In this document: in pieces, positions 33,841-42,221 of the stretch | Layout: each line of letters opens with the position of its first letter | Numbering within the stretch: the stretch's first letter is position 1 | Source of the DNA: Paenibacillaceae bacterium | GTDB lineage: Bacteria > Bacillota > Bacilli > Paenibacillales > Paenibacillaceae | NCBI GenBank assembly: GCA_004134985.1 | Contig: REGQ01000011.1 | Location: forward strand, 1 to 64,000 | Direction: 5' to 3' | DNA: 64,000 bases | Position numbers and translations under genes: made by a program | Notes under the pieces: model-generated | Told to the model about the DNA's origin: nothing | The model's input: the letters and a program-made list of their open reading frames with translations, nothing else | Databases searched by the model: none

Positions 33841-35022
33841 TTAATTGTCAGAATGAGCCGTGACATGGCGAAGCATTGCATTAAAAATACTCTGCACACC
33901 TTCAGACCATTTCGGATCTTCCGCATATTTTCGATTCACCCATTGAATCGCCGGGATGTGATCAGGGCGATCCTCACTCCATCTCAAGACGGTTTTGGCA
34001 GCGATTTCTGCGGAGTCGTCAATTGTTGTATTGTAATCCTTCCAGCTGTGAAACACATTGAAGGGATTGTTGGCAATTTGCGCCGCATCAGGATGGCTCT
34101 TGGACACAAATCCTTGCTCTTGGCCGGTAATGGCGAACAATAACAGCGGATGAATGTTATAGGCTTTGGCAGCCGATGTAATCGCATCATAATAGGGCGG
34201 TTCCGCCAACAGGGACGAGCGCAATGCCAAATATTCCTTAACCTTGTCATCATCAACAGCTTTGTACTGCAGGTCAGCAGGCAGCGCATTGTCCGGCAGC
34301 TTCTCTGCTTCTGCTATTTGCACAGGATGCGTCCAGTCCGGCATCATGCCGCGCACAAGCTGGACATATGCGGGCGGCGCGCCCGGCTCCGTTATTGCGG
34401 AAGGCGCCGTGGACACAGTGTAGAGCCACGCAACAACAACCAGCAGTACGCTTAGACCAGCATAGCCCACGGATTGCCATAGACGTCGCCGGGGCCGGAA
34501 CAGCGGAATAACCGCAGCCAGCGTACGGCGCTGACGCTGTTGCCAGACTGAAGGGACTGCCTGCCCTGCCGTCCAGGCGCTGGCCATCGGAAGCAGCTCA
34601 CGCCATAGCGGGCTAGTCTCTCCCTCTGCAGGAGCTTGCCCGAGGACCGAGGAATGCCGATCCGCCAGTTCAGTGAATTGCTGCAGCGGCAGCGCTGTCT
34701 GCAGCCGCTCGTTAAGCCAGCCGTGTACTACAGCCAGCGAGCGCTCATCGCCGCGTCCGGCATGCAGACAAGCGAGCAAAATATCTTCGGTATGTACAGG
34801 GCGCTGCTGTTTCAACGCAACTGAGCGGATTAGCGCTGCCGTCACATCCTTTTTCAAAGGCTCATCCAATACGGGAAGCTGCCGCACGATAATCCGCTGC
34901 ACGGCATCTGCGACAATCTCCGCATGCCGCTCGGCAGGCAGTCCTGCATATTTATGACGTACATAATTACGAATGTTGGAAAGCTCCCCAGGTGTCAATA
35001 TTACGGCCTCGTTGACAGTCAT
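33841..35022 (-). CDS. Membrane-anchored glucosaminidase/lysozyme-like protein
   Basis: A 393-residue protein with a cytoplasmic-type N-terminal region of about 180 residues, one transmembrane helix (about 185-205, GLSVLLVVVAWLYTV), then an outer region. The last 130 residues (SAAKAYNIHPLLLFAITGQE, with NNPFNVFHSWKDY) resemble the glucosaminidase/lysozyme-like fold, where the Glu of GQEQGF would be catalytic. This suggests a peptidoglycan hydrolase tethered to the membrane by a large internal domain of unknown role. AGGAGG is 7 nt before the ATG. It is the first gene of an operon with topB, an unexpected pairing. The catalytic assignment is inferred from local motifs only. Confidence 0.6.
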   Translation of the reverse strand: MTVNEAVILTPGELSNIRNYVRHKYAGLPAERHAEIVADAVQRIIVRQLPVLDEPLKKDVTAALIRSVALKQQRPVHTEDILLACLHAGRGDERSLAVVHGWLNERLQTALPLQQFTELADRHSSVLGQAPAEGETSPLWRELLPMASAWTAGQAVPSVWQQRQRRTLAAVIPLFRPRRRLWQSVGYAGLSVLLVVVAWLYTVSTAPSAITEPGAPPAYVQLVRGMMPDWTHPVQIAEAEKLPDNALPADLQYKAVDDDKVKEYLALRSSLLAEPPYYDAITSAAKAYNIHPLLLFAITGQEQGFVSKSHPDAAQIANNPFNVFHSWKDYNTTIDDSAEIAAKTVLRWSEDRPDHIPAIQWVNRKYAEDPKWSEGVQSIFNAMLRHVTAHSDN

Positions 35023-35209
35023 GGCTGAACCTCCTCCGCGTCAAATCTTCTTTAATTTTAGCACATTCAAAGGTAAACGGCTATGCGGGCCAATCCTTCC
35101 TTGGCTGCCCTTGCGAACTGCACAAGCACGGGATTCCACGCACATCGTGCCGAATAGCGGTCAGGGAGTCGGCTTGTCCGCTTAGCTTTGCTGAACGGTG
35201 GTCAACAAC

Positions 35210-35376
35210 CTCATGAAAACCATAATGCGTACAGCACGTAAACGACGGGAATCATGAGGCCACAAGGCGTACGGCACGTAAACGTCGGGAATCATGAAGC
35301 CACAATGCTTACAGCTCGTAAACGACGGGAATCATGAAGTCACAATGCGTACGGCACGTAAACGCCGGAAAGGTAC
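35210..35376. repeat. 40-bp tandem repeat array (about four units)
   Basis: Units begin at 35220, 35260, 35300 and 35340; the last is partial and a fragment precedes the first. Each has the core GTACGGCACGTAAACG with variations and ends GGGAATCATGA. The unit is not a multiple of three and has no coding sense. No spacers separate the units. Confidence 0.85.
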
Positions 35377-35424
35377 TTGGCGGATGCAACGAAACTTTTG
35401 AGGGGGCACACGGCTAGTTTAGGT

Positions 35425-35538
35425 TGTATACCCTATCTCCGCTAAATCGATCAAGAAGCGAAAAAGCGAGGATAGCAACGCAGCAATCGGAGAGAGCAAT
35501 CGCACTGCCGCCCGTGACAACCTGAGTTAGGGTATACA
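35425..35538. repeat. GTATACC-ended palindromic repeat, copy 1
   Basis: The left end TGTATACCCTATCTCCGCT and the right end CTGAGTTAGGGTATACA are inverted over about 15 bp. The interior is about 75 bp and is not conserved with copy 2 (49515-49631), though the outer bases are. It lies between the 40-bp array and the pentamer array. Confidence 0.75.
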
Positions 35539-35553
35539 CGCAAAATACATATA

Positions 35554-35700
35554 CAAGGTAAGGTAACAAGGTAAAGTAAAGTAAGGTGAGGTAACAAGGT
35601 AAGGTAAGGTGAGGCGAGGTAAGGTGAGGTGAGGCGAGGTAAGGTGAGGTGAGGCGAGGTAAGGTGAGGTGAGGCGAGGTAAGGTGAGGTAACAAGGTAA
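35554..35700. repeat. Pentamer polypurine tandem array
   Basis: The array is made of AAGGT, GAGGT and GAGGC words. From 35611 to 35690 the 20-mer GAGGCGAGGTAAGGTGAGGT is repeated exactly four times. The plus strand is almost all purine and T. The open frames it creates on the minus strand (repetitive Ser-Pro-Leu-Thr) are by-products of the repeat. Confidence 0.9.
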
Positions 35701-35755
35701 GCGAGAGAGGTTGCGAGGAGTTGTGCACGCCAATGCAAAAAGTTTGTGAATGCCA

Positions 35756-35783
35756 ATGCAAAAAAGCGCCCTTCCGGGCGCTT
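35756..35783 (-). terminator. Terminator of gltD
   Basis: AAGCGCCC and GGGCGCTT flank a GGAA loop on the minus strand, followed by TTTTTT (complement of 35760-35765). Confidence 0.8.
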
Positions 35784-35801
35784 CATTCAAACACGGCTCG
35801 T

Positions 35802-37289
35802 TTATGGCAAAACAGACGAGCCCATCAAAAATTTATCTACTTCGCGTGCCGCTTCGCGTCCTTCATTAATCGCCCATACGACCAAACTTTGTCCACGGCG
35901 CATGTCGCCAGCAGCAAATACTTTATCAACGTTTGTTGTATATTTGCCATACGACGCTTTGACGTTGGAACGGCGATCCTGTGCCAGTCCAAGCTGATCG
36001 ATCAGCAGCGATTCCGGTCCTTCAAAGCCGACTGCAATCAGGACGAGATCCGCTTTCCAAACTTTCTCCGTACCTGGAATCTCTTTATAAATCTTACGCC
36101 CCGCCTCATCAACATAGCGCTCAATTTGAACGGTATGAAGCTCCTTCACATTGCCGTCCTGATCGCCGACAAACGACTTGGTCAGCACGGAGAATGCGCG
36201 CGGATCGGAACCAAACAGCGCTTTGGCTTCCTCCTGGGCGTAATCAAGTGTATAGACATTGGGGAATTGCGGCCATGGGTTGTTGATCGCATCGCGCTCA
36301 AGCGGCGCTTTCGCATGGGTGCCAAACTGTGTGACAGACTTGCATCCATGTCTTAAAGCTGTCGCTACACAGTCTGTGCCGGTGTCCCCGCCGCCGATTA
36401 CAATGACGTCTTTGTTCTCGGCCGAAATATAATTGCCATCGGCAAGCTCCGAATCAAGATAGCTTTTAATTGTCCCGTTCAGGTAATCCATTGCCAAGTG
36501 AATGCCGTTCAACTCGCGCCCATCCATAGGAACTTCACGCGGCTTGGTTGCACCGCCGCATAATACGACAGCATCAAAATCATCAACAAGCTGCTGGGCA
36601 GAAACATCGGTGCCAATTTCCGTGTTTGTCACCATTTGCACGCCTTCGGCTGCCATTAGATCGACACGGCGCTGCACAACCTGCTTGTCGAGCTTCATTG
36701 TTGGTATACCGTACACAAGCAGACCGCCAATTCGGTCAGCACGCTCATAAAGGGTTACTTGATGTCCGGCTTTGTTCAGCTGCGCGGCGCAAGCCATGCC
36801 CGCAGGTCCTGATCCGACAACTGCTACCCGCTTGCCTGTACGCACTTTGGGCGGCTGCGGCACGACCCAGCCTTCATCAAAACCTTTATCTATAATAGCC
36901 TGCTCGATCGTTTTGATTGTGACGGGCTCGCCAATCAGGCCGACCGTACACGATCCTTCACACGGAGCAGGACACACACGTCCAGTAAATTCCGGAAAAT
37001 TATTAGTTTTGTGCAGGCGTTCCAGCGCTTCTTTCCAAAGTCCCCGATAAATCAGGTTATTCCATTCAGGGATCAGGTTGTTAACTGGACATCCCATCGT
37101 TCCACCGCTTATGTCAATCCCGGTATGACAGTAAGGCGTACCGCAATCCATACAGCGTGATCCCTGCGTACGGAGCTGTTCGTCAGACATATGCTTGTGA
37201 AATTCTTCCCAGTCCTTGAGCCGCTCAATTGGATCGCGATCGATCGGCAATTCGCGCTTAAATTCCATAAAACCTGTAGGTGTAGACAT
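35802..37289 (-). CDS. gltD: Glutamate synthase small subunit
   Basis: A 495-residue NADPH-dependent FeS flavoprotein. N-terminal cysteines for the 4Fe-4S clusters are in SRCMDCGTPYCHTG, CPVNNLIPEWN and CPAPCEGSC. An FAD-binding motif (VAVVGSGPAGMACAAQL, about residue 155) and an NADPH motif (DVIVIGGGDTGTDC) follow. In the classical enzyme GltD feeds electrons to GltB, which converts glutamine and 2-oxoglutarate to two glutamates. No gltB gene adjoins it within the window: the neighbours are a repeat-rich gap and the DHFR gene. The partner subunit must be elsewhere or this copy supports another oxidoreductase. GGGGG lies about 9 nt before the ATG. Confidence 0.88.
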   Translation of the reverse strand: MSTPTGFMEFKRELPIDRDPIERLKDWEEFHKHMSDEQLRTQGSRCMDCGTPYCHTGIDISGGTMGCPVNNLIPEWNNLIYRGLWKEALERLHKTNNFPEFTGRVCPAPCEGSCTVGLIGEPVTIKTIEQAIIDKGFDEGWVVPQPPKVRTGKRVAVVGSGPAGMACAAQLNKAGHQVTLYERADRIGGLLVYGIPTMKLDKQVVQRRVDLMAAEGVQMVTNTEIGTDVSAQQLVDDFDAVVLCGGATKPREVPMDGRELNGIHLAMDYLNGTIKSYLDSELADGNYISAENKDVIVIGGGDTGTDCVATALRHGCKSVTQFGTHAKAPLERDAINNPWPQFPNVYTLDYAQEEAKALFGSDPRAFSVLTKSFVGDQDGNVKELHTVQIERYVDEAGRKIYKEIPGTEKVWKADLVLIAVGFEGPESLLIDQLGLAQDRRSNVKASYGKYTTNVDKVFAAGDMRRGQSLVVWAINEGREAAREVDKFLMGSSVLP

Positions 37290-37352
37290 TTTTGAATTCC
37301 CCCATCCGCATCCGACTTATTACAATATCCTAGCATTTACAGCATGCAAGTA

Positions 37353-37379
37353 CAAATGGATTATCCGTATAATCATTTG
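37353..37379. promoter_or_regulatory. Inverted repeat upstream of gltD
   Basis: CAAATG (37353-37358) and CATTTG (37374-37379) are inverted, with inner GATTAT/ATAATC partly pairing. It lies about 65-90 bp upstream of gltD and downstream of the DHFR gene. It does not fit the TnrA or GlnR consensus that I know; it could be an operator or a weak terminator. Confidence 0.35.
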
Positions 37380-37432
37380 CACTTTATAACATATTGTTCG
37401 TTATCATCGCTTCTGTACAGGGAAAAACGTGT

Positions 37433-37918
37433 CTAATTACGACGTTTGTAGGTTTGGAAGTAATAATCATACGGGTTTTTGTCGTCACGGTTTCCCTTAA
37501 TGCTGTCTGCCAGTTCCCATTCATCAGCCGAAAAAGCAGGGAAATGCGCATCACCCTCAAACTCTTCATCAATTTCCGTGAGCAAAATAACGTCTGCAAA
37601 CGGCAATGCCTGACGATAAATCTCCTCGCCTCCGATAACCATCACATCCGCCCCCTGCGCGGCAACGAACGCCTCATCCAGCGAATGGGCAACTATACAG
37701 CCATCCTGCGCGAAATCGTCCCTGCGCGTCAGCACGATGTTGGTGCGGTTTTTCAGAGGTTTGCCGAATGATTCAAGCGTCTTGCGCCCCATCAGCACCG
37801 TCTTGCCTTTCGTCTTGCGTACGAAATAAGCCATGTCGTCAGGAAGCTTCCATGGCAGTTTATTGTCTTTGCCAATAGTACGGTTGCGTCCCATTGCGGC
37901 AATTAATGTAATCGTCAT
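37433..37918 (-). CDS. Dihydrofolate reductase
   Basis: A 161-residue DHFR with the N-terminal ITLIAAMGRNRTIGKDNKLP loop, WKLPDDMAYF, the substrate-binding segment TKGKTVLMGRKTLES and the NADPH-binding VMVIGGEEIYRQAL. It reduces dihydrofolate to tetrahydrofolate with NADPH and regenerates the folate oxidised by thymidylate synthase, whose gene is 39 bp upstream on the same strand. AAAGGA lies about 9 nt before the ATG. The symbol dfrA or folA would both fit. Confidence 0.92.
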   Translation of the reverse strand: MTITLIAAMGRNRTIGKDNKLPWKLPDDMAYFVRKTKGKTVLMGRKTLESFGKPLKNRTNIVLTRRDDFAQDGCIVAHSLDEAFVAAQGADVMVIGGEEIYRQALPFADVILLTEIDEEFEGDAHFPAFSADEWELADSIKGNRDDKNPYDYYFQTYKRRN

Positions 37919-37957
37919 CTAAACAATTCCTTTCCTTGGCAAGCCATTCGTCCCGTT

Positions 37958-38752
37958 CTACACGGATACTTGCGCTTTAATCGTCGGATGATGTTCGTAA
38001 TTCACGAATTCGAAGTCATCGTAATTATAGTCAAATAATGAGGCCGGCTTGCGCTTGAGCACCAGCTCCGGCAGCGGGTAAGGCTCACGCGTCAACTGCA
38101 GCTGCACCTGTTCAAAATGATCCCGGTAAATATGCACATCACCGCCGGAATAAATAAACTCGCCGACGCCAAGGTCGCATTGCTGGGCAATCATATGCGT
38201 CAGCAAGGCATACTGGGCAATGTTGAATGGCAATCCGAGAAACGTATCGGATGAGCGCATAGACAACAAGCAAGACAATTTGCCATCCGCAACGTAGAAC
38301 TGGAAGGCATAGTGGCATGGCGGCAGCTTCATCTGATGCAGCTCTCCGACATTCCAGGCACTGATCAAGTGACGTCTGGAATCCGGGTTATTGTTAATTT
38401 GCTCAACCAATGCTGCCATCTGATCAATGATCCGTTCATCCGGAGCCTGCCATGCGCGCCACTGGGAGCCGTACACCGGGCCCAGTTCCCCTTGTTCATC
38501 TGCCCATTCATTCCAAATACGAACGCCGTTCTCCTGTAAGTAAGCGACATTGGTCTCACCGCTCAAAAACCACAGCAATTCATGAATGACCGATTTCAAA
38601 TGAATCCGCTTCGTTGTTACAAGCGGGAAGCCTTCATTCAGATCAAAGCGAAGCTGTCTTCCGAATACAGAGCGGGTTCCTGTTCCTGTCCGATCTTCTT
38701 TATCTGTACCATTTTCCATAATATCCTGCAGTAAATCCAAGTAAGCTTTCAA
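37958..38752 (-). CDS. thyA: Thymidylate synthase
   Basis: A 264-residue ThyA-type synthase, the E. coli length. The catalytic Cys is in [12 protein letters not shown], the folate/nucleotide contacts in [27 protein letters not shown] and [12 protein letters not shown] are present. It methylates dUMP to dTMP using methylene-tetrahydrofolate. The start is a TTG at 38752 with GAGGTG 8 nt upstream. It forms an operon with the DHFR gene that restores its cofactor. The protein is the folate-dependent ThyA, not the flavin-dependent ThyX. Confidence 0.95.
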   Translation of the reverse strand: MKAYLDLLQDIMENGTDKEDRTGTGTRSVFGRQLRFDLNEGFPLVTTKRIHLKSVIHELLWFLSGETNVAYLQENGVRIWNEWADEQGELGPVYGSQWRAWQAPDERIIDQMAALVEQINNNPDSRRHLISAWNVGELHQMKLPPCHYAFQFYVADGKLSCLLSMRSSDTFLGLPFNIAQYALLTHMIAQQCDLGVGEFIYSGGDVHIYRDHFEQVQLQLTREPYPLPELVLKRKPASLFDYNYDDFEFVNYEHHPTIKAQVSV

Positions 38753-38797
38753 AAATAATACACCTCACGTTAGCTTTTCATTGTTCTATCATAACAC

Positions 38798-38830
38798 AAA
38801 AAAGCCGCAGCGTACCGCAATGACTGCCGC
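38798..38830 (-). terminator. Probable terminator of the thioesterase gene
   Basis: GCGGCAG (complement of 38824-38830) and CTGCGGC (complement of 38804-38810) form a stem with one mismatch on the minus strand, followed by TTTTTT. It touches the stop codon. Confidence 0.5.
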
Positions 38831-39333
38831 TATATTTCTTTTCGGGTGCTTCTGCGCCGCTCTTCCTTGCGGCTCATCCGCTGCTTATAGCGTTCCGGCG
38901 CAGACTGAAACAAATGCTTTTCTTCCTCCGTCTGGGGCATAACCGCATCGACACGGGTCGGCTTGTCATGATCGTCCAAGGCTACCAACGTGAAAAAAGC
39001 GGTGACGGTCAGCTTTCGCTGGCCTGAAAACAGATTTTCCGAATGGACATTAACGATCACTTCCATGGAGCTGTTATGTGTCCACGTAACGAACCCCTCC
39101 AGCTCAATGACGTCACCGACACGAATCGGGGCCAGAAAATCCAGACTGTCGCTGGATGCTGTCACAATTGGCTTGCGGGCATGACGCATCCCGCATATCG
39201 CTGCCACCTTATCGATATGCTCCATCACTTTCCCGCCGAACATTGTGCCATGATGATTGGTGTCCGAGGGAAAAACCAACTGTGTCATGACGGTTCGGGA
39301 AGCTGCGCATGTTTTGATGTGCTGCTCTGTCAT
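38830..39333 (-). CDS. Acyl-CoA thioesterase (hotdog fold)
   Basis: A 167-residue single hotdog-domain thioesterase, close in length to B. subtilis YkhA. The active region is NHHGTMFGGKVMEHIDKVAA, with the conserved Gly-Gly and Asp, and DSLDFLAPIRVGD follows. The C-terminal 30 residues are strongly basic and extend beyond the fold (MSRKEERRRSTRKEI). It probably hydrolyses medium- or long-chain acyl-CoA. I start at the ATG at 39333 with AAGGAG 10 nt upstream; the frame upstream runs through the pdh terminator and is not coding. It lies on the same strand as thyA, separated by a hairpin. Confidence 0.85.
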   Translation of the reverse strand: MTEQHIKTCAASRTVMTQLVFPSDTNHHGTMFGGKVMEHIDKVAAICGMRHARKPIVTASSDSLDFLAPIRVGDVIELEGFVTWTHNSSMEVIVNVHSENLFSGQRKLTVTAFFTLVALDDHDKPTRVDAVMPQTEEEKHLFQSAPERYKQRMSRKEERRRSTRKEI

Positions 39334-39374
39334 CGTACCACCGCTCCTTTCTTGTCCATTGATGCTTTTTGGGT

Positions 39375-39411
39375 TCAGAAACAAAGAAGCCCACCTGACA
39401 GGCGGACTTCT
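39375..39411 (-). terminator. Terminator of the pdhABCD operon
   Basis: On the minus strand AGAAGTCCGCCTG pairs with CAGGTGGGCTTCT (two G-U pairs) and is followed by TTGTTTC. It lies 21 bp after the stop of the E3 gene. Confidence 0.65.
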
Positions 39412-39431
39412 CGTTACTTCATAATCTATCC

Positions 39432-40847
39432 TTATTTTACAATTGTGTGAATTGGGTGGCCAAGCGCTACTTCCGCAGCTTCCATCGAAATCTCGCCAAG
39501 CGTTGGATGCGCATGGATCGTAAGGGCAACATCTTCAACTGTTGCGCCCATTTCAATTGCAAGAGCAAGCTCGGCAATCAGGTTGGATGCTTCCAGACCG
39601 GCGATTTGTGCGCCAAGCACCAAGCCGCTGTTAGCATCAGAAACGATTTTTACAAATCCGTCTGTCGCGTTCAAGGACAACGCACGTCCGTTAATGTTGA
39701 ACGGGAATTTGCCAATTTTAACTTCATGGCCTTTATCTTTGGCTTCCTGTTCGCTATAGCCTACGCTTGCGCACTCCGGATCGGAGAAGACAACAAGCGG
39801 AATGCATTTGTAATCCACTGTGCTAGGCAGTCCAGCAATGGCTTCAGCGGCCACTTTAGCTTCGTAGGAAGCTTTGTGAGCCAGCGCAGGGCCAGCGACA
39901 ATGTCGCCAATGGCGTAAATATGCGGAATGCTTGTACGTCCCTGATTATCAACTTCAATGTAACCTCTGTCGGTCAGCTTCAGATCGATCAGATCCAGTC
40001 CAAGCTCGCCGTCCGTATTCGGTCTGCGTCCAACCGTAACCAGCAGATAATCGGCAGTAACCTGTTTGTCCTCGCCGTTGACGGAGTAAGTAACCGTCAC
40101 GTCGTTATCGGTTTGCTCAGCGCTTTTCGCTTGCGCATTGGTGACGATTTCCACGTCTTTGGTTTTCAGCTTCTTCTCAACCAGCTTCGCCATTTCTTTG
40201 TCAAAGCCTGCCAAAATACTGTCCAAGCCCTCGATAACCGTTACTTTGGTTCCGAATTTGGAATACATTTGACCAAGCTCGATTCCAATATAGCCGCCGC
40301 CGATAACAACGAGGCTTTTTGGAATTTCAGGCAATGACAAAGCGCCAGTGGAAGAAATGATACGGCCGGTGAACGGGAAAGCTTTCAATTCAATCGGACG
40401 CGAACCTGTTGCAATGATACAATTTTTAAAACGGTAGCGCGGCGCTTCCTGATCATTGAACACACGTGCTTCGTTGGCATTGATAAACATCACTTCGCCA
40501 TTGAAGTATTGCACTTTGTTCGCCTTCAGAAGAGAGCCAACACCGCCAGTCAGTTTTTTAACGACGCCGTCTTTAAACTGCTGTACTTTACCGAAATCAA
40601 CTTTCACATCGCCAGCTTCAATTCCAATATCTGCGCCATGGGAAACGGCCTCGTATTGGTGAGCTGCCGAGATCAACGCTTTGGACGGAATACAGCCGAC
40701 ATTAAGACAAACCCCGCCGACATTTCCTTTATCTACAATCAGAACATTTTGACCAAGCTGAGCTGCACGAATCGCAGCCGTGTAACCGCCCGGTCCCGCG
40801 CCGATTACCAACGTATCGATATCTAAAGAAGCATCTCCTACTACCAT
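39432..40847 (-). CDS. pdhD: Dihydrolipoamide dehydrogenase (E3)
   Basis: A 471-residue pyridine nucleotide-disulfide oxidoreductase. It has the FAD motif [20 protein letters not shown], the redox disulfide [12 protein letters not shown], an NAD motif [13 protein letters not shown] and the C-terminal HAHPTLGE with the catalytic His-Glu pair. It reoxidises the lipoyl arms of E2 and makes NADH. I start at the ATG at 40847, where GGAGGTG of the end of pdhC serves as the ribosome binding site; the pdhC stop is 4 bp upstream. It is the last gene of the operon. Confidence 0.92.
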   Translation of the reverse strand: MVVGDASLDIDTLVIGAGPGGYTAAIRAAQLGQNVLIVDKGNVGGVCLNVGCIPSKALISAAHQYEAVSHGADIGIEAGDVKVDFGKVQQFKDGVVKKLTGGVGSLLKANKVQYFNGEVMFINANEARVFNDQEAPRYRFKNCIIATGSRPIELKAFPFTGRIISSTGALSLPEIPKSLVVIGGGYIGIELGQMYSKFGTKVTVIEGLDSILAGFDKEMAKLVEKKLKTKDVEIVTNAQAKSAEQTDNDVTVTYSVNGEDKQVTADYLLVTVGRRPNTDGELGLDLIDLKLTDRGYIEVDNQGRTSIPHIYAIGDIVAGPALAHKASYEAKVAAEAIAGLPSTVDYKCIPLVVFSDPECASVGYSEQEAKDKGHEVKIGKFPFNINGRALSLNATDGFVKIVSDANSGLVLGAQIAGLEASNLIAELALAIEMGATVEDVALTIHAHPTLGEISMEAAEVALGHPIHTIVK

Positions 40848-40851
40848 GCTA

Positions 40852-42198
40852 TTACACCTCCATGACAAGCAGTTCTGGATCGTTCAACAGCTGCTTGATA
40901 TAATTCATAAAGTTTTGCGCTGTCGCGCCATCAATCAGACGGTGGTCAAAGCTCAGCGACAGGGCCATAACCGGTGCTGCGACAATTTCGCCATTTCTAA
41001 CAATCGCTTTTTCCGAAATGCGTCCTGTTCCAAGAATCGCTACCTCAGGGAAATTGATGACCGGCGTAAAGAACATCCCGCCAGCGGAACCGATATTCGA
41101 GATCGTAACTGTGCTGCCTTTGAGCTCGGAAGCGGCCAGCTTGCCATCGCGCCCACGTGTTGCCAGGTCACGGATTTTGTCAGCGATCATCCAGATGCTC
41201 TTACGGTCTGCCTCGTCGATGACCGGAACAATCAAGCCATTCTCCGTATCAGTTGCAATTCCGATATTGTAGTACTTCTTATAAACGATTTCCTGATTTT
41301 GTTCATCCAGCGTCGAATTCATAATCGGGAATTGACGCAATGCAGCAACAAGCGCCTTGACGATGAACGGCAAATAAGTGACTTTGATGCCTTTTTGCTC
41401 GGCGACCGGCTTCACTTTGGTACGGAACTCGACTAGCTTGGTTACGTCCACTTCGTCCATAATCGTAACATGCGGTGCAGTGTAAACGGATTTGGACATG
41501 GCGCCTGCAATAATTTTGCGGATGCCTTTAAACGGCACACGCTCTTCAGCCAGGTTGCCTTGAACAGCAGCCGGAGCCGCTTTTGATTGTGCAGGCGCGT
41601 TCGCTGCGGGCGCTGTATCTGTCGCAGCAGCTTCTACCGGCGCGGAAGTGCCGCCAGCTGCAGCCTGTTCAACATCCTCGCGAGTGATGCGGCTGTTCTT
41701 GCCTGTTCCTGCAACACCAGTCAGATCGACGCCTTTCTCACGGGCAAATTTGCGAACGCTAGGCGTTGCCAACACTTGTCCGCCGCTCTTTGGCTGTGCG
41801 CCATTATCCTTTGCAGGCTGACCTTGCTCAGCTGCTGCATCGGGAGCTGTCTTGTTGCTTGCTGAAGCGTCCGGCAATTCGGTAGGCTCAGGCTTCTTCG
41901 CCGCTTCAGGCGCAGCGGATTCGCTGCTCTCCGATGGAGCTTGTTCCGGGACTTCTCCCTCCGCATCAATAATTGCAACAACGTCGCCAATGTGACAGAC
42001 TTGTCCGTCTTTCACAAGCACTTCCAGTACTTTGCCGTCTACTGGGCAAGGCACTTCAACAATTGCTTTATCGTTTTGGACGTCCATAATGATGTCTTCA
42101 TCCGTTACGGTGTCACCGGGTTTAATATGGATTTTGACGATTTCGCCTTCATGCAATCCTTCACCCAGCTCCGGAAAGCGATATTCAAACTTAGCCAT
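40852..42198 (-). CDS. pdhC: Pyruvate dehydrogenase E2, dihydrolipoyl acetyltransferase
   Basis: A 448-residue E2 with one lipoyl domain (about 1-80, lipoylated Lys in [10 protein letters not shown]), an Ala/Pro/Glu-rich linker, a peripheral-subunit-binding domain ([19 protein letters not shown], about 145-180), a second flexible linker and the catalytic domain. The catalytic HxxxDG appears as [13 protein letters not shown] near the C-terminus. It transfers the acetyl group from E1 to CoA and forms the core of the complex. It lies between the E1-beta and E3 genes. Confidence 0.93.
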   Translation of the reverse strand: MAKFEYRFPELGEGLHEGEIVKIHIKPGDTVTDEDIIMDVQNDKAIVEVPCPVDGKVLEVLVKDGQVCHIGDVVAIIDAEGEVPEQAPSESSESAAPEAAKKPEPTELPDASASNKTAPDAAAEQGQPAKDNGAQPKSGGQVLATPSVRKFAREKGVDLTGVAGTGKNSRITREDVEQAAAGGTSAPVEAAATDTAPAANAPAQSKAAPAAVQGNLAEERVPFKGIRKIIAGAMSKSVYTAPHVTIMDEVDVTKLVEFRTKVKPVAEQKGIKVTYLPFIVKALVAALRQFPIMNSTLDEQNQEIVYKKYYNIGIATDTENGLIVPVIDEADRKSIWMIADKIRDLATRGRDGKLAASELKGSTVTISNIGSAGGMFFTPVINFPEVAILGTGRISEKAIVRNGEIVAAPVMALSLSFDHRLIDGATAQNFMNYIKQLLNDPELLVMEV

Positions 42199-42221
42199 CT
42201 GGCTCCCCTCCTGTCAATCAA

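Noticed and set aside
35210-35376. CRISPR array
   Set aside because: The units are contiguous with no spacers between them and there are no cas genes in the window.
35414-35790. Minus-strand frames of 87-115 codons
   Set aside because: They are created by the repetitive pentamer array and the palindromic repeat; the products are low-complexity Ser-Pro-Leu-Thr strings.
39447-40337. 296-codon plus-strand frame opposite the E3 gene
   Set aside because: Antisense to the dihydrolipoamide dehydrogenase gene, with no recognisable domain.
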